Below, piece by piece: positions 11,511 to 22,631 of a stretch of 64,000 bases of DNA. This DNA is from Akanthomyces muscarius (Eukaryota > Ascomycota > Sordariomycetes > Hypocreales > Cordycipitaceae), in the NCBI RefSeq assembly GCF_028009165.1, contig NC_079243.1, forward strand, positions 744,001 through 808,000. The letters run 5' to 3'. Made by a program: the position numbers and the translations under genes. The notes under the pieces are model-generated. The model saw only the letters and a program-made list of their open reading frames with translations. It was not told the origin of the DNA and did not search any database. Positions within the stretch are counted from its first letter, which is position 1. Each line of letters starts with the position of its first letter.

Positions 11511-12186
11511 GGGCCAGCTGCAGGCAAAACCAGCAGAACGCTTGAGCTGTTTTGCCCTTGAGTCGCACCTTGGCGTCTGAGACTGATAGATTATCCAACC
11601 CCGCGTTACCATATTCTTCATATCGTCTCAGCAAGCATGCACCGTGACTCCGTTTCTTACTTAGCATGTGCGCTTTGCGTGGAATGTTCAATTCCATTTT
11701 TGCCACAATTTTCTTTCCCCTCTACAATTCCCGAGGACTGGGTTTGAGATGACGTTTGGGTATATCGTATTGGACAAAGAACAATACCCTGCGTTTGCGA
11801 CCGGTCAGTATTGCGACAATTGGCGACAAGGATGGAAAATAATCGCAGGTAAATAGGAGCCCAAGGTTCGAACTCAGTTCATCAGTAGAGAAAGCATAGC
11901 ATGTTGTTAAATAATTTATGCGCATTTATTTACGTTGAACTCATCTTCAAGAACTCGCAGGCGTTTGCCTACCCTGTACGCAATCACGGTACGCTGCTGG
12001 ATGAGGGGCAGTCGTGCATCACCACTCCACACAAGCTCGGTCGGCATCCACCTGTTTCCACAGCCCTCCACCTCGGCGGCCAGGCATTTGTCAACAACGT
12101 CACTGTGTCAACTCTGTGCCACTCACTCTGATTGCCAGGTGTTGCAGCTCGCAGTCTTTCTTCTACATCTCCCAAATTCAGCGAAT
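11511..12186. other. Intergenic region, promoter side of Lub1-like gene
   Basis: This lies between the FunK1 pseudogene and the Lub1-like gene. It is mixed AT content with no conserved ORF. I see no RNA gene or repeat. Confidence 0.55.
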
Positions 12187-14617
12187 ATGGTCGATTTCAG
12201 GCTTTCCGCGCAGCTCGTAGGGCATGAAGCCGACGTACGGTGCCCCTCCATCCATCTCCGCATCCGCTAACAGGAATTACAGGTCCGCGCGGCGGCGTTC
12301 GTCTCTCCCGACACCGTTGTCACCGCCTCTCGCGACTGCAGCGTCCGGCTCTGGCGTCGCTCACAAGACGCAAATGCTTCGTTCGAGGGCTCACTCATGA
12401 GCCGGGGCTCAGAATACGTCAACGCCGTTGCCTTTTGTCCCCCCACGGCCGAGCACCCCGATGGCCTCGTCGTTTCGGGCGGCAAGGACACGATCATCGA
12501 AGTCAGGAACCCCCGCCAGCAGGCGAGCGACCACGCCGAGCGTCTGCTCATCGGCCACGCCCACAATGTCTGTGCCCTGGACGTCGCCCACGATGGAAAG
12601 TTTCTAGTTTCGGGCGGCTGGGACGGCCAGGCGCGCGTCTGGAACCTGACCAACTGGGAAACTGAGCTAACGCTGAGCGGGCATGACGGCGTGGCGGTGT
12701 GGGCGGTACTGGCGCTGGACGAGAAGACTGTGGTGACGGGCTGTGCTGACAAGAATATCCGCGTCTTTGACCTGACCAAAGGCAAAGCTGGCGAGGTGGA
12801 CGCTTCGACGACCATACACACACCTGATGTGGTGCGCGCATTGTGTCGCGTGCCATCTTCACACCCAAGCGGCGCCGATATCGCGAGCGCGAGCAACGAT
12901 GGGACAATTCGATTGTGGAAGCTCAATGGTCAGCAGATTGGCGAGCTCCACGGCCACGAGAGCTTTGTCTACTCGCTTGTGAGTCTACCCACGGGCGAGC
13001 TTGTCAGCTCCGGAGAGGACCGCACTGTGCGTGTATGGAAGGGGCTCGAGTGCACGCAAACCATTACACACCCTGCCATTTCTGTCTGGACTGTCGCTGC
13101 CCACCCCGGTACTGGCGACATTGTGTCCGGCGCCAGCGATGGTGTCGCGCGCGTCTTCACACGCCAGCCTGAGCGAGTTGCCGACAAGGAAACACTTAAA
13201 GAATTCGAAGACTCTGTCAAGGCATCTTCTATTCCCCAACAGCAGGTTGGCGGCATCAACAAGGAGAAGCTGCCCGGCCCGGAATTTCTGCAGAGCAAGT
13301 CTGGCACAAAGGAGGGCCAGGTACAGATGATCAAAGAGGACAATGGTAGCGTGACGGCGCACACATGGTCGACGAGCCAGCAACAATGGCTCAATGTCGG
13401 CACGGTAGTGGACGCGGTTGGGAGTACAGGCAAGAAGGTGGAGTACCAGGGCAAGTCATACGACTTTGTGTTCGACGTGGACATTGAAGACGGCAAGCCC
13501 CCGTTGAAGCTGCCATACAACCTCTCTGAGAACCCTTACGAACGTGCTACAAAATTCCTGAACGACAATGAGCTTCCTCTGACGTACCTGGATAATGTGG
13601 CCAATTTTATCACGACAAATACCAAAGGTGCCACGCTGGGCCAGACGGAGCAAAGCGGCGGCCCTGACCCATACGGCACGGAGTCGAGATACCGCCCAGG
13701 CGACGAAGACCAACAGCCTGCTTTGCTACCGCAAAAGGAATATCTTAGCATTTCTGCTGCGAAATACGAGGGTGCGTTGCCATTAGTATCTTTGCCACAA
13801 CATGATGCTAACGAGTATAGTCATTTTCAATAAAATCTCGGGTGTCAACAAAACGATGATTTCCAGTGGTCGCAAGGACACAACCCTGAACCCGGGCGAG
13901 GAGTCTTCACTACATGCTCTCCGGACGGCTCTCGAATCGTCCAGCGCCATCCCCATCGATGCCCTGCCTTCTCTGGTCAAAGTTGTGACGCAGTGGCCGT
14001 ATGGCGATCGCCTGGCCGGCCTCGATTTGCTTCGCTGCGTGGCACGCTTCCGCACAGTAGCCAACTACAAGGACGATACGCACGGCACTCTGGTGGACCT
14101 CGCCATTGCCGCCGCGCTCCCCAGTGGCGAGACTCCCAACGAAAACGCAGCCATGATGGGCGCCCGCACACTCGCTAACCTTTTTAGCACTACCGACGGG
14201 CGCAGTTTAGCCAACAGCCATGTGGACACTGTGCTGTCATTTCTGGAGCGCGTGACGGGTATCCAGGGCGGCACGGGTATCCAGGGCGGCGCGGCCATCG
14301 GACCGCATAACCGCAATCTGCTGATTGCCGCGACGACTACAACTATCAACTTGGCCGTCCTGGTGAACAAGGAAAAGTTGCTGTCGCCCAACCAGAGGCG
14401 GCGACTGCTGCTGGTGATTGGGGCGCTGCTCAAGGGACAGAGCGATTCGGAGGTGCTCTATCGAGGGCTGGTGGCGCTGGGTACTGTGGTGTCGACGTCT
14501 CAGGGCGATGCGACGGCCGTGCCTGGAATCAACGGGTGGATTAACGAGGCAGCGGACAAGGCGTCTGAGGATCGGGTCAAGACGGTGATTGCCGAGTGCA
14601 AGAAGCTTGTCGCCTGA
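12187..14617 (+). CDS. lub1: Ubiquitin-binding WD40/PFU/PUL protein (Doa1/Lub1/PLAA family)
   Basis: Three exons, 12187-12234, 12283-13771 and 13821-14617, give 777 residues. Donors are GTACGG and GTGCGT; branch sites are GCTAAC in both introns. Seven WD40 blades occupy about residues 10-300, with clear WD ends such as SGGWDGQARVWNL and SSGEDRTVRVWKG. A PFU ubiquitin-binding domain follows at about 345-450 and a C-terminal PUL armadillo-type domain at about 520-777. This order is diagnostic for Doa1/Ufd3 in yeast, Lub1 in S. pombe and PLAA in animals, which bind Cdc48/p97 and maintain free ubiquitin and sorting of ubiquitinated cargo. An 18-base direct duplication at 14255-14290 repeats TGIQGG within the PUL region. 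The gene is convergent with the BIM1-like gene, about 200 bases away. Confidence 0.93.
14255..14290 (+). repeat. 18-base direct duplication inside the Lub1-like coding region
   Basis: Two perfect adjacent copies of ACGGGTATCCAGGGCGGC keep the frame and add six residues (TGIQGG twice) to the PUL domain. Confidence 0.9.
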
Positions 14618-14819
14618 GATGTGGCGCTGTAACCATAGAGAGTAGCATACGTTCTTCAAAATAGAGGAAAATGATTAATGCATAGATGGTATATTGAAGA
14701 TGCAAGCTAGATGCGAAGCTGCGAAGTAATGGTACGGGGCACCACAGCCAAAGATTTCCCAAAACGCCAAAACACCGTGAAAATGAGTAGCATGGAGGCA
14801 GTAGATACATTAGGTCCAT

Positions 14820-15878
14820 TTACAGAAACAGCAGCGCGGCGCCGGCAAAGAGCAACGGCGTCCAGCCCATCCAGCCGACCGAGTGCAGGGTGCGCTCGGC
14901 GGCCGAGGTGGTGTAGTTGTCGGTGCCCGAGTCCTTGGTGGTGATGGAATAAATGTCGGCGAAGCCAATGTCGGTCGAGTTGTAGCAGTTGGACTCGTTG
15001 ACGGGAGCGATACGCGGGTCGCCTGGTTCAGCAAAGATGATGTCGACGCACTATTTTCCCCCTCCAGTCAGTCATTTTGTTTTCTTTTCCTCGCTTCGCT
15101 CGAGGTCCGATGTCGGGTGTTGCGTCAACTTACCGAGTACAGAGCCGCACCGTGCTGCGCCGTCTCGACGACCTGGATCGTCGCCTCGTCGCCGGCCTTG
15201 ACGTTGGCGCCGACGGGCAGCGGGATCTGGGTGAGGCAGACGGTGCCCGGGTAGGGGTTGTTGGTCGGGCCGATGATCTGGAAGGGGTGCACCATTGGGT
15301 TGCTCATGTTGGGCGGGCCGCCGTCGATGTTGACGCTCTCGTCGGAGCCGAAGCCGAGGTTGATCTGCATAAAGGCCGTGAGGTGGCCGCGGAACCAGCC
15401 GGGCTGGAAGGCGACGGTGCCGCCGCCGATGGGCCAGTAGGTGCGGTTCTTGGTGACGCCCATGCCGCCGCCTGCGAAGTGGTCAGTGGGGCGAAACATG
15501 ATGAGAGCGAGCGCAGCGAGGAGGAAAAGCTGGGGACTGGGCATGATGTCGAGCGCGGGCGAAGAGCATCGCACTGGGAGACATTGGGCAAAGTGAGGAT
15601 GTTCAAGAAGCCCGGGCTGAGCGGAGGGAGAAACAAAAGGCAAACGTTGAGCGAAGCGAGAAGCAATAAACATGTATCGGGCGCAGCGTGAAACAATAAA
15701 CGTCCAGGTTGAGCGAAGCGAGCAAAGAAAAAAGCTTACAAGGATACATCCATTGCATTCCGTAGGGAAATGTGCCGTTGGTAATGAGGTTGTTGCCGCG
15801 CCAGCCTGGGTAAGAGATGACGGTGTGGGCGGCGGCCAAGCCAGCGAGGGCGAGGCTGATGAGGAAGTTGAGCTTCAT
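14820..15878 (-). CDS. BIM1-like secreted copper-binding protein (X325 family), GPI-type
   Basis: Three exons, 15878-15740, 15471-15134 and 15050-14820, give 235 residues. A signal peptide ends after AGLAAA, so the mature protein begins with His18, as in LPMO-like copper proteins. The body contains YPGWRGNN, MYPCGGMG and a late TAQHGAALYSCVD block, which supplies a second His and an Asp suitable for copper. The C-terminus ends in a hydrophobic tail typical of a GPI signal. Proteins of this family (Cryptococcus Bim1, fungal X325) are cell-surface copper-binding proteins, and some act in copper uptake. The first intron is unusually long (268 bases) and both introns carry the GAGCGAAGCGAG-type element described under findings. 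The family call is from motif and architecture; copper binding is inferred. Confidence 0.85.
15051..15133 (-). repeat. Intron 2 of the BIM1-like gene carrying a CTCGCTTCGCTC element
   Basis: On the plus strand (antisense to the gene), TTTTCTTTTCCT is followed by CGCTTCGCTCGAGG at 15078-15105. The same pyrimidine-rich lead and core recur in the second SRR1 intron at 21797-21820. Confidence 0.7.
15472..15739 (-). repeat. Long intron 1 of the BIM1-like gene made of degenerate ~31-base repeats
   Basis: Read on the plus strand, the stretch 15620-15728 contains roughly 31-base units, each opening with a form of TTGAGCGAAGCGAG and running into AAACAATAAACG-like sequence. Two perfect copies of GAGCGAAGCGAG lie near 15651-15662 and 15711-15722, and degenerate copies (GAGCGGAGGGAG, GCGCAGCGTG, GAGCGAGCGCAGCGAG) surround them. 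Read in the gene's direction, the intron opens GTAAGCTTTTTTC and then the core GCTTCGCTCAA, almost the same opening as the second SRR1 intron. Confidence 0.75.
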
Positions 15879-17093
15879 GATGGCGGTAGTTGTGAATATT
15901 AGAGTAAAAAGGACGCAAAATGCAACCCGGGCCAGCCCAGAGCGAGAAAACGTGGGAAGCTGCGGTGAGAGCTTGTTCGCTGGTCAAAGCTATACAAAAC
16001 GAGGCGCAGTGAGAGCAAGTCGTCGCCGCGGCCAAGCTTTGCGCACGGAATGAGGAGAAGCAAGCAAGGAGAATAAAAATCACGATTTGACAGACCCCAA
16101 AATCGGAGGAGCTGGGAGCAGGTGGCCGGGCGGCCTTTTCTTATGAGGAGGCCGCTGCATGACCTCTGTGTGCTACTCTGCAAGGGTTTCTATCTGTGAG
16201 GGGCCGAAGGGGAGGGGTTTGGACCAGTAGGCAGAGGGGAGTAGCCGCCGAGGATTTCAGCCACGGGGGATCGATTGGGGCGGGGAACAGGGCAAACGGG
16301 CCAGCTACTGGTACGCTACTTTGCTAGTTACCTACCTAGCAAGCGTAACAGATGGGAACAGGCGAGGGGAGGAGATGAGGGCATGCTGAGGTGACGGGAG
16401 ATGCAGATGCGGCCGTTCAATCAGCGGCCTGGGACGGCCGGCCCCTGGTCCCAGACACGGCTAGTGGCTGGTAATGGTGTACGGCTGTCGAGATGTTAGT
16501 GGACGAGCCCGCTGCAGTGCTGGTGGCCACAGCGGGACGTGATCCTGAACATGGCACGCTGATTGGTTGGAGACGTTGATTTAAGCGCCCACTACCCTGC
16601 ACAAGTCTGGTCGAGCGGGGATATTGTTTTTTCTCTAATCTGTACCAGTACCAGTAGAGACTAGGCCAGGGTCGTTGAGAGGTTGAGAGGTTGGTGCAGG
16701 TGGCAGGTGGCAGGTGGGGATCGGCAGCGCTCAATGTGATGGAGTTCGCCAGCATGCATGGGCGACTAGACATGCCAGTAACATCGTCCACTGAGGAACA
16801 TCCGGCCACATCGGCATCCGATGATAATGGTGGCGACCCGGCAATAACGGTCCGCGGATGAGCTTGGCGTCGCTCCGTCCCTCGAACCGCTTCGACGATT
16901 GTCTGAGGATACTAGCACCAACAATTTTATGACACAGCCAAGGAACACGTGCAAGGCAAACAACTTAAATCCTTGACAGGGTAAGTATGGCGTATTTTTC
17001 GTGTGCCGCTATCATGGAGAGCGAGCGGTACTTTAATAATACCAGGCTCAATCCGCTTGGTAAAGCAGGTACACTTCGGAACGGTAGTGCATA
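15879..17093. other. Intergenic region upstream of the BIM1-like gene
   Basis: About 1.2 kb of promoter-side sequence. It has GC-rich stretches and short CAGGTGG repeats near 16690-16720. I see no supported gene. Confidence 0.55.
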
Positions 17094-17505
17094 ATGAATT
17101 GGCCAAAACCTCCTTATATGACATCTGACAAGCCTCCGAACGGTTGCCCGTGTCATTCGCGGAATGGCCTGCTCGGCGCAATGCGCGAGGCCGAATACTT
17201 TCTTCTTGCACGAATCATCAAACAAAAAGAGCTGGTCGTCGCCCGTCCGCGGACAAGGGCTACTGCTGCCGGAGACTCTGGAGGTGGAAACGGTGGAGGT
17301 TCGGTTGGAGGAGGTACTGGCGGAGGTGGTGCTGGAGGCTCTGGCGGCGGAGGCGGAGGAGGCTCAGCTGGGAGGAGGTACTGGTGGAAGTGCTTCTTTC
17401 GGAGGCAGTTCTGGAAATGCTTCTGCTTCGACTTTGAGCATCAGCAATCCCACTCTCAACCTCAACCTCCTCAACAACCTCCATCCCACCATCAACCTTA
17501 GATAG
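17094..17505 (+). pseudogene. Glycine-rich ORF, probably frameshifted
   Basis: One frame from 17094 reads into a dense glycine tract (GDSGGGNGGGSVGGGTGGGG and on) and then loses its composition at about 17372. From that point the next frame continues the same style (GGGTGGSASFGGSSGN) and ends in an asparagine/leucine-rich tail with a stop at 17503-17505. Removing a single base in the GGGAGGAGG run near 17371 would join them. That suggests a broken glycine-rich, perhaps surface, protein; a small intron or chance GGN repeat is also possible. I do not recognise a family. Confidence 0.35.
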
Positions 17506-17971
17506 ACCCTAACTTCTCTATTTGACAGATCGGGGAGAGACGAGCATTGTCACTAGAGCTATTCATGCTACTGTATTGATCCTACTAGACGCTCCCAATA
17601 AACACTCCTTATTCTCTGTTTAAGTAAGACCAATCTTCCAGCTAGTGGTCTTGGGCAGCAAATGCGACGGTGTGCTGCACGCAGGGCGGGTTACTGAATA
17701 TGACCAGCAGCGACCATGATAAGAGATATTTGCACAAGAAGTTGAAGAGTACGGTCCGAGTTCACGAGATGAAGTTGAGCGAAGCCATCGGGTGAAGAAC
17801 TTAAAAGACAAATAAGCCAATTCCATCGCCGTCTCTTCAAATTCGAAAACATCTTTTTCAACGAAAATTAAACACCAAATGCATTCACTAAGACACCATA
17901 TTGCCAGCCTCGACGTCGAGCAAAACGAGAAAAAACGTCTAGGAAAAGACAATAGCAGCATCGCAAGAGGC
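17506..17971. other. Intergenic region downstream of the FMO gene
   Basis: No gene is seen. It contains one partial copy of the intron element (TTGAGCGAAGCC near 17774). Confidence 0.55.
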
Positions 17972-19963
17972 TCACTTCTCACCAGGCTTATACAACCCTG
18001 CCTCGATGCCCTTGATCTGCAGCGCCAACAACCTCGAATAATACCGACACAGCGCCATATTACCGCCATGGAACCAGAAGCCCGGATGGCCACTATCCTG
18101 CCAAATTGTGCGCCACTCACCCTCCTCGTTCAGCCCCCAGACATCCTTGACCCTGTTCCCCAGCTCCTCGCCATACATCTCCCGCGCCTGCGACTTCATA
18201 TTCTGGTACCCCGTCGCAAACACAATCTCGTCCGCCTCCAGCTCGGAGCCGTCCGCAAAACGCAGGCCCCTTTCCAATACCTCCACGATTTCCTGGCCCT
18301 GTTTGATCCTAATCTTGCCGTCGGCGATGAGCTGCGACGCGCCGACGTCAATGTAGTACCCGCCGCCGCGCTGGAAATACTTGAAGAAGAGCCCCGAGCC
18401 GTCAGGCCCGTCGTCGAGCTTGAAGCCGGCCTTGGTCAGGCCCTCGAGGATGGGCGCATCGTGGGCGCGCTGCAAAACACCAACTTGCGACTGCACGGCC
18501 TTGAGCACGGCGTTGGGCATGCTGTGCAGGAGCAAATCTGCGTCGTCGACGGGCGGCGACGTTTCGGAAAAGATGCCCTTGAGTGCGATTTCGGTAATTG
18601 CCTTGGAGGACACGACATGGGTGCTGGAGCGCTGGACAATGGTGACGTCGTAGCCGTTCTCGTAAAAGTCGTGCGAAATGTCATGGCCTGAATTGCAGCA
18701 GCCGACTACAATCGCCCTTTTCCCTTTGCCTTCGTCCTTGCGCGCGCCAGGAAACTCTGACGAATGGCAAAGGATATGGCCCTTGAAGTTTTCAATGCCT
18801 TCAATCTCCGGCATGCTCCTCTTCCCCGAGTGCCCTGTTGCCTGAATAATATGCTTTGGGTGAAACGTGCGAACCTCGCTGCTTCCATCAGGCTTCTTGC
18901 GGTGTAGCTCCACCGTCCATGTCTTGGACGCCTCGTCCCATTTTGTCTTTGTCAACTGGGTCGTCATCCAGACATTCAGCTCCATGTTCTGCGCGTACGA
19001 CTCGAACCACCCGCCGAGCTTGTCTTTGGGTGTAAAGATGGGCCAGTTTGGCGGGAACGGAATGTACGGCATGTGGTCGTACCATACTGGATCGTGCAGA
19101 ACGAGCTGGTGGTACCGGTTGCGCCAATTGTCCCCGACCCGCTGATTTCTGTCGATGATGAGGGCGTTGATTCCCAACATCTTGAGCCGGACGGCGGCTG
19201 TGAGGCCAGCTTGACCAGCACCTGTGTACTCATTAGCTTTCTTTTTCTCCTCGTTCCGCTCGGCGTGGGCATCGTTGTTATTCTCCTCGCTTCGCCCAAC
19301 AAGCAACGATTACTCACCAACAATGACAACTAGCGGCTCACTGCCGTCTGTGTAGTTTTCCTCCGCCTCGCGCCTCTCCCTCCAATTCTTCCGTCCGGGG
19401 TGCTGGCCATGCGACACACCCGCCGGCCTCCTGCCATACACCGGCTCCTCAAAGCCTTTCAAGCCCTGCAAGATTGTCCCCAAAGTGTAAATCTTCCACC
19501 CGTTCCCATCCGCCACAAGCCGGACCGTACCCGCGCCAAACCCAATCTTGGTGTCAAAGGTGATGAAAAACTGCACCACGTCCGCCTTCCCCTCGGCGTC
19601 AATCTTGGCCACGACGGGGGTGCGGCTCGGCGTTCTAGTGTCTAGGGTCACCGACTGCAGGCGGAAGCCGTCCTGCGAGGATGCCGCTTCCGCGAGGAAC
19701 GGCGCAATTTTCCCGGGAGACTGTACGGTGCGAAACTCCCAGGTCAGGGCGAGGTGGTCCCGCCAGTAGCCATTCTCGAGGAACAGCGCGGCCAGGGACT
19801 CGGTGTCGGCCTTGGCGAGGTGCGCGTTGACCGTGTCGACAAAGGACTGGGCCGTCTGCAGCGCGTCGAGGCTCGCCGTGGCAGGCGCGCCGGGAAAGGT
19901 GGCCAGCGGCAGGTTGGTGGTGCCAGGCATGGTCTGGACCGTGGGGGCGATGGCGGTGGCCAT
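17972..19963 (-). CDS. NTF2-like/flavin-containing monooxygenase fusion (YUCCA-type)
   Basis: Two exons, 19963-19318 and 19221-17972, give 631 residues. The start lies in a good context (GCAGCCATGG). Residues about 30-165 look like an NTF2/SnoaL-type domain. Residues from about 211 carry the FAD Rossmann motif VIVGAGQAGL; the intron cuts inside it. The FMO-like signature FKGHILCHSSEF is near residue 375, the NADPH-binding motif VVGCCNSGHD near 400 and FATGY near 565. Fungal proteins of this layout are annotated as flavin monooxygenases or indole-3-pyruvate monooxygenase-like; the substrate is unknown here. The second glycine motif has CC where GxG is usual. The intron (19317-19222) contains two degenerate CTCCTCGCTTCGC elements in antisense orientation. 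Confidence 0.87.
19222..19317 (-). repeat. FMO-gene intron carrying two copies of the CGCTTCGCTC-type element
   Basis: On the plus strand the intron contains TTTTTCTCCTCGTTCCGCTC near 19243-19262 and TTCTCCTCGCTTCGCCCAAC near 19281-19300. Both match the pyrimidine lead plus CTCGCTTCGCTC core seen in the BIM1-like and SRR1 introns. Confidence 0.65.
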
Positions 19964-21020
19964 GGCTGCGGTGCTATCTGCTTCAATGGGAGTTTGGGTA
20001 TGTGTATATAGGATGTAGATGACGAGCAGACAAGGTCAATTTTTGGAGAAAGGAGACGGGTAATGAGACAGAAGAGGACAGAAAAGTCTCTTATATGTAT
20101 GCAGGATGACGGGCGGGGTTCCGAGACTTGCACGATGCGAGGCGCGGGCTACGGGGTCGGACGAAGGGGGCACGCCACCAGCGGATGTGTATCAATTTCA
20201 GCCGCAGCTGGAGCCGAGCCAGCTAGAACTGTGCTCCAAATCTAGGGTCCAGCAGCATTTCACAACAGCTCGCCGAGTATCCCGTCTGGAAGAGGATCGT
20301 GGCGATGCATCGGGCGTCGACCGGACCCAAGACCCGCCCCCGCAATCGGAGGGCGGCTGCAGATGCTGTCTTTGAGCATGTTATCCAGGGGACCAGCAGT
20401 CTTGTCTCCGATGCATTAAACTACAGACATAATTCAGAAACTACAGTGTGATTTATTTGTAGATTGCAAATACGTGGCAAGATGTACACTGCTTGTTATG
20501 TCGGGGCAGCGGAAGATGGTAGTCCAGGAGGGGTGTCGAGTGGCTTGAACCAGCGCTTCCGGTTGCCCTGACTGGAACAAGGCACCCAACTGGGCGAGAC
20601 CAGCGGTCACTGCCATTCCGATTCCGACGCAGGATCTACAGATGTGGCTTGTTCTACTCTCGATATTTGTTACTGCTACATGTTGATTTGTAGTTTGCTG
20701 TTGTATGCTTTGCCCCGTTCTTCCCGGCAACAGGTTGGCCTCGGCCAGCACCCAGCAAATACAGCCTACGGCGCTGCTACGCGCATACCTCGTCGGCAAA
20801 GCAAGTCAGCGGACACCTCAGCATCCTATTTATAACCGTAATCTATCTGAGTCGATCGAGACTTGTACCATGTTCTCCTGTCATAGATGCGCAGTCGTCG
20901 TCGTTAGTCTCATGGCCCAAAAAGCGGGTCAATCTCGACGAGAAAAAAACTGACGATGTCTCTACACGTCTGCCATGTTCATCTCATACTGTATAAATCC
21001 CATCAACAATTGTACAAAAA
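19964..21020. other. Divergent intergenic region between FMO and SRR1-like genes
   Basis: A 1.06 kb region expected to hold both promoters. A TATAAAT-like sequence sits near 20992, close to the SRR1 start at 21021. No other feature is supported. Confidence 0.55.
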
Positions 21021-22320
21021 ATGGCTGTAGACGGTGACTGGACCCACGTCAAGCGTAAATCCCGTCGCAATGCGCCTTCTCCTCCCAAGACAGCCACGAC
21101 CACACATCTTCCACCAGATACGTTTGCGCCGCGCACCACGGGCGTGTTACGTCCTCCAGAAGCCTTGCGCACCGATTATGACCGGATTCACCCGCAGTGG
21201 CTCGAGTCCCCGGCCCACCAAGCACTAATAAAGCTGGTCGATGACCACGCGAAGGGATTGCGGATAAGCAAGGTCGTGTGTCTGGGCATAGGCACCTTTG
21301 ACCCGGACGATGGCGCGTGGGAGGCCAAGAGGGCGGCATATGTGCAGCTCTGCGCACTGTCGACGCTTATATCCCAATTACGTGAGTTGTCTGCCTCTAA
21401 AAAGAAATTTCACCTTCGCTGCTACTTCGAAGTACCTTCTGAAGACAAAACTCGTGGTGGACTAGGCACTAAATCAGGTGGCAGCAAAATATAACGAGGA
21501 CTCTGTAGAGTGTATATTCCAAGAACCCATCTTTACAGTATCCGACAAGTCTTTCCTCGCAGCCTTGGGCTACCGCGTTGTAGCTTCGCCTACTGCATAC
21601 GAGCTCATCGATGATGCTACTCTGCTCTTTGCCGTGCACCTCTACCGTCCTATATACGCCGCTGCTCTGAAATCCAGCTTACCAGCCATATTCGTCGGTA
21701 CGGGGTGGGACGTCTGGGACACGTAAGCTTTTTTTTTCGCCTTGCTTCGCTCAATATGTATTCTGAATTTCTCATTTGCTGCCCTCTTTTTCCTTTTTCT
21801 TTTCCTTCGCTTCGTTCGACTCGGGCCATCCATCCTCTTCGCTTCGTCAAACAAAACAGTGTGCTAACGTTGTCTGCCACGCAGAGTAACAATGGAGAAA
21901 TCCAGTGATCTGGAGAATATGAAGAAGATGGACAAGACGTACACACGGCACGCGTTCCCGCAGGATACCGCCAGTACAGCCTTTTCCAGCACCAGCATAT
22001 ACTTCAAGCCGCCGCCAGAAAGCACATCCCCAGATGCTCGACGTTCATCACTTGAAGCATCGCCTAATAATAACACGGATAAGCCCGCACAGGAGTCTTC
22101 TTGCAAAGACATTACGAGCAAGAAAAACGGCGCAGCCCATGTCCCTGCAGCTTTGTCTGCAGACAGGGCCAAGGCTAGAGACGAGACAAAGATCCCTGAT
22201 GAGTGTGCCGACGACAAGGTTGGCGACGGCATGCCAGACGAAGCCGAAGGCCCGAGATTACAAGGCACAACGGTAAAAGACAAGCCAAATAAAGAACAAG
22301 ATACACCATCAGAAGAGTAG
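21021..22320 (+). CDS. SRR1-domain protein
   Basis: Three exons, 21021-21381, 21485-21722 and 21885-22320, give 344 residues. The N-terminus begins MAVDGDWTHVKRKSRR, a basic stretch common in this family. The SRR1-like core runs from about residue 60 to 195, with KVVCLGIGTF, an IFQEP segment and FVGTGWDVWDT. Plant SRR1 affects light signalling and the clock and yeast relatives are linked to translation and haem, but the biochemical activity is unknown. The acceptor of exon 2 was chosen at GTGGCAG because the other CAG leads to an immediate stop. Exon 3 encodes a disordered Lys/Ser/Asp-rich tail; it is the least certain part. The second intron (21723-21884) contains three copies of the CGCTTCG element. 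Confidence 0.82.
21723..21884 (+). repeat. SRR1-gene intron 2 carrying three CGCTTCG-type elements
   Basis: The intron opens GTAAGCTTTTTT and then reaches TTGCTTCGCTCAA, almost the same opening as intron 1 of the BIM1-like gene. Further copies are TTTTCCTTCGCTTCGTTCGA near 21800-21819 and CTCTTCGCTTCGTC near 21835-21848. A GTGCTAACG branch region and GCAG acceptor follow. Confidence 0.75.
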
Positions 22321-22631
22321 CAAGGTCGAAAATAGTTCAATTGATCATGTATAAATACATTTCTCGTATACTACAGATGCTATTCTAATTCATGCCCAGC
22401 ATCCTGACTTGTCAAAAGATAGAACCCCAAGTACTCCAGATATGAACAGCAAAAGGTCCACCAAAAAGTGCCACAAGGAAAAAAACGTACAATTCAACGC
22501 CAGCAAGTCAATGCATGACCATGCTCATTCTCGCACATCGCTCGGGCTCCAGTGGATCGAGTCCTGCATTCCTCATCTTGCTTTACCTCGTTAGTCTCGC
22601 TCCTCCCTCTTCCTTTTATTCTGAATCCGCT
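22321..22631. other. Convergent intergenic region between SRR1-like and GH17 genes
   Basis: About 310 bases shared by two 3' ends. No gene is seen. Confidence 0.55.

Noticed and set aside
11860..11885. GGTTCGAACTC as a possible tRNA T arm
   Set aside because: No anticodon or acceptor stem can be built on either side.
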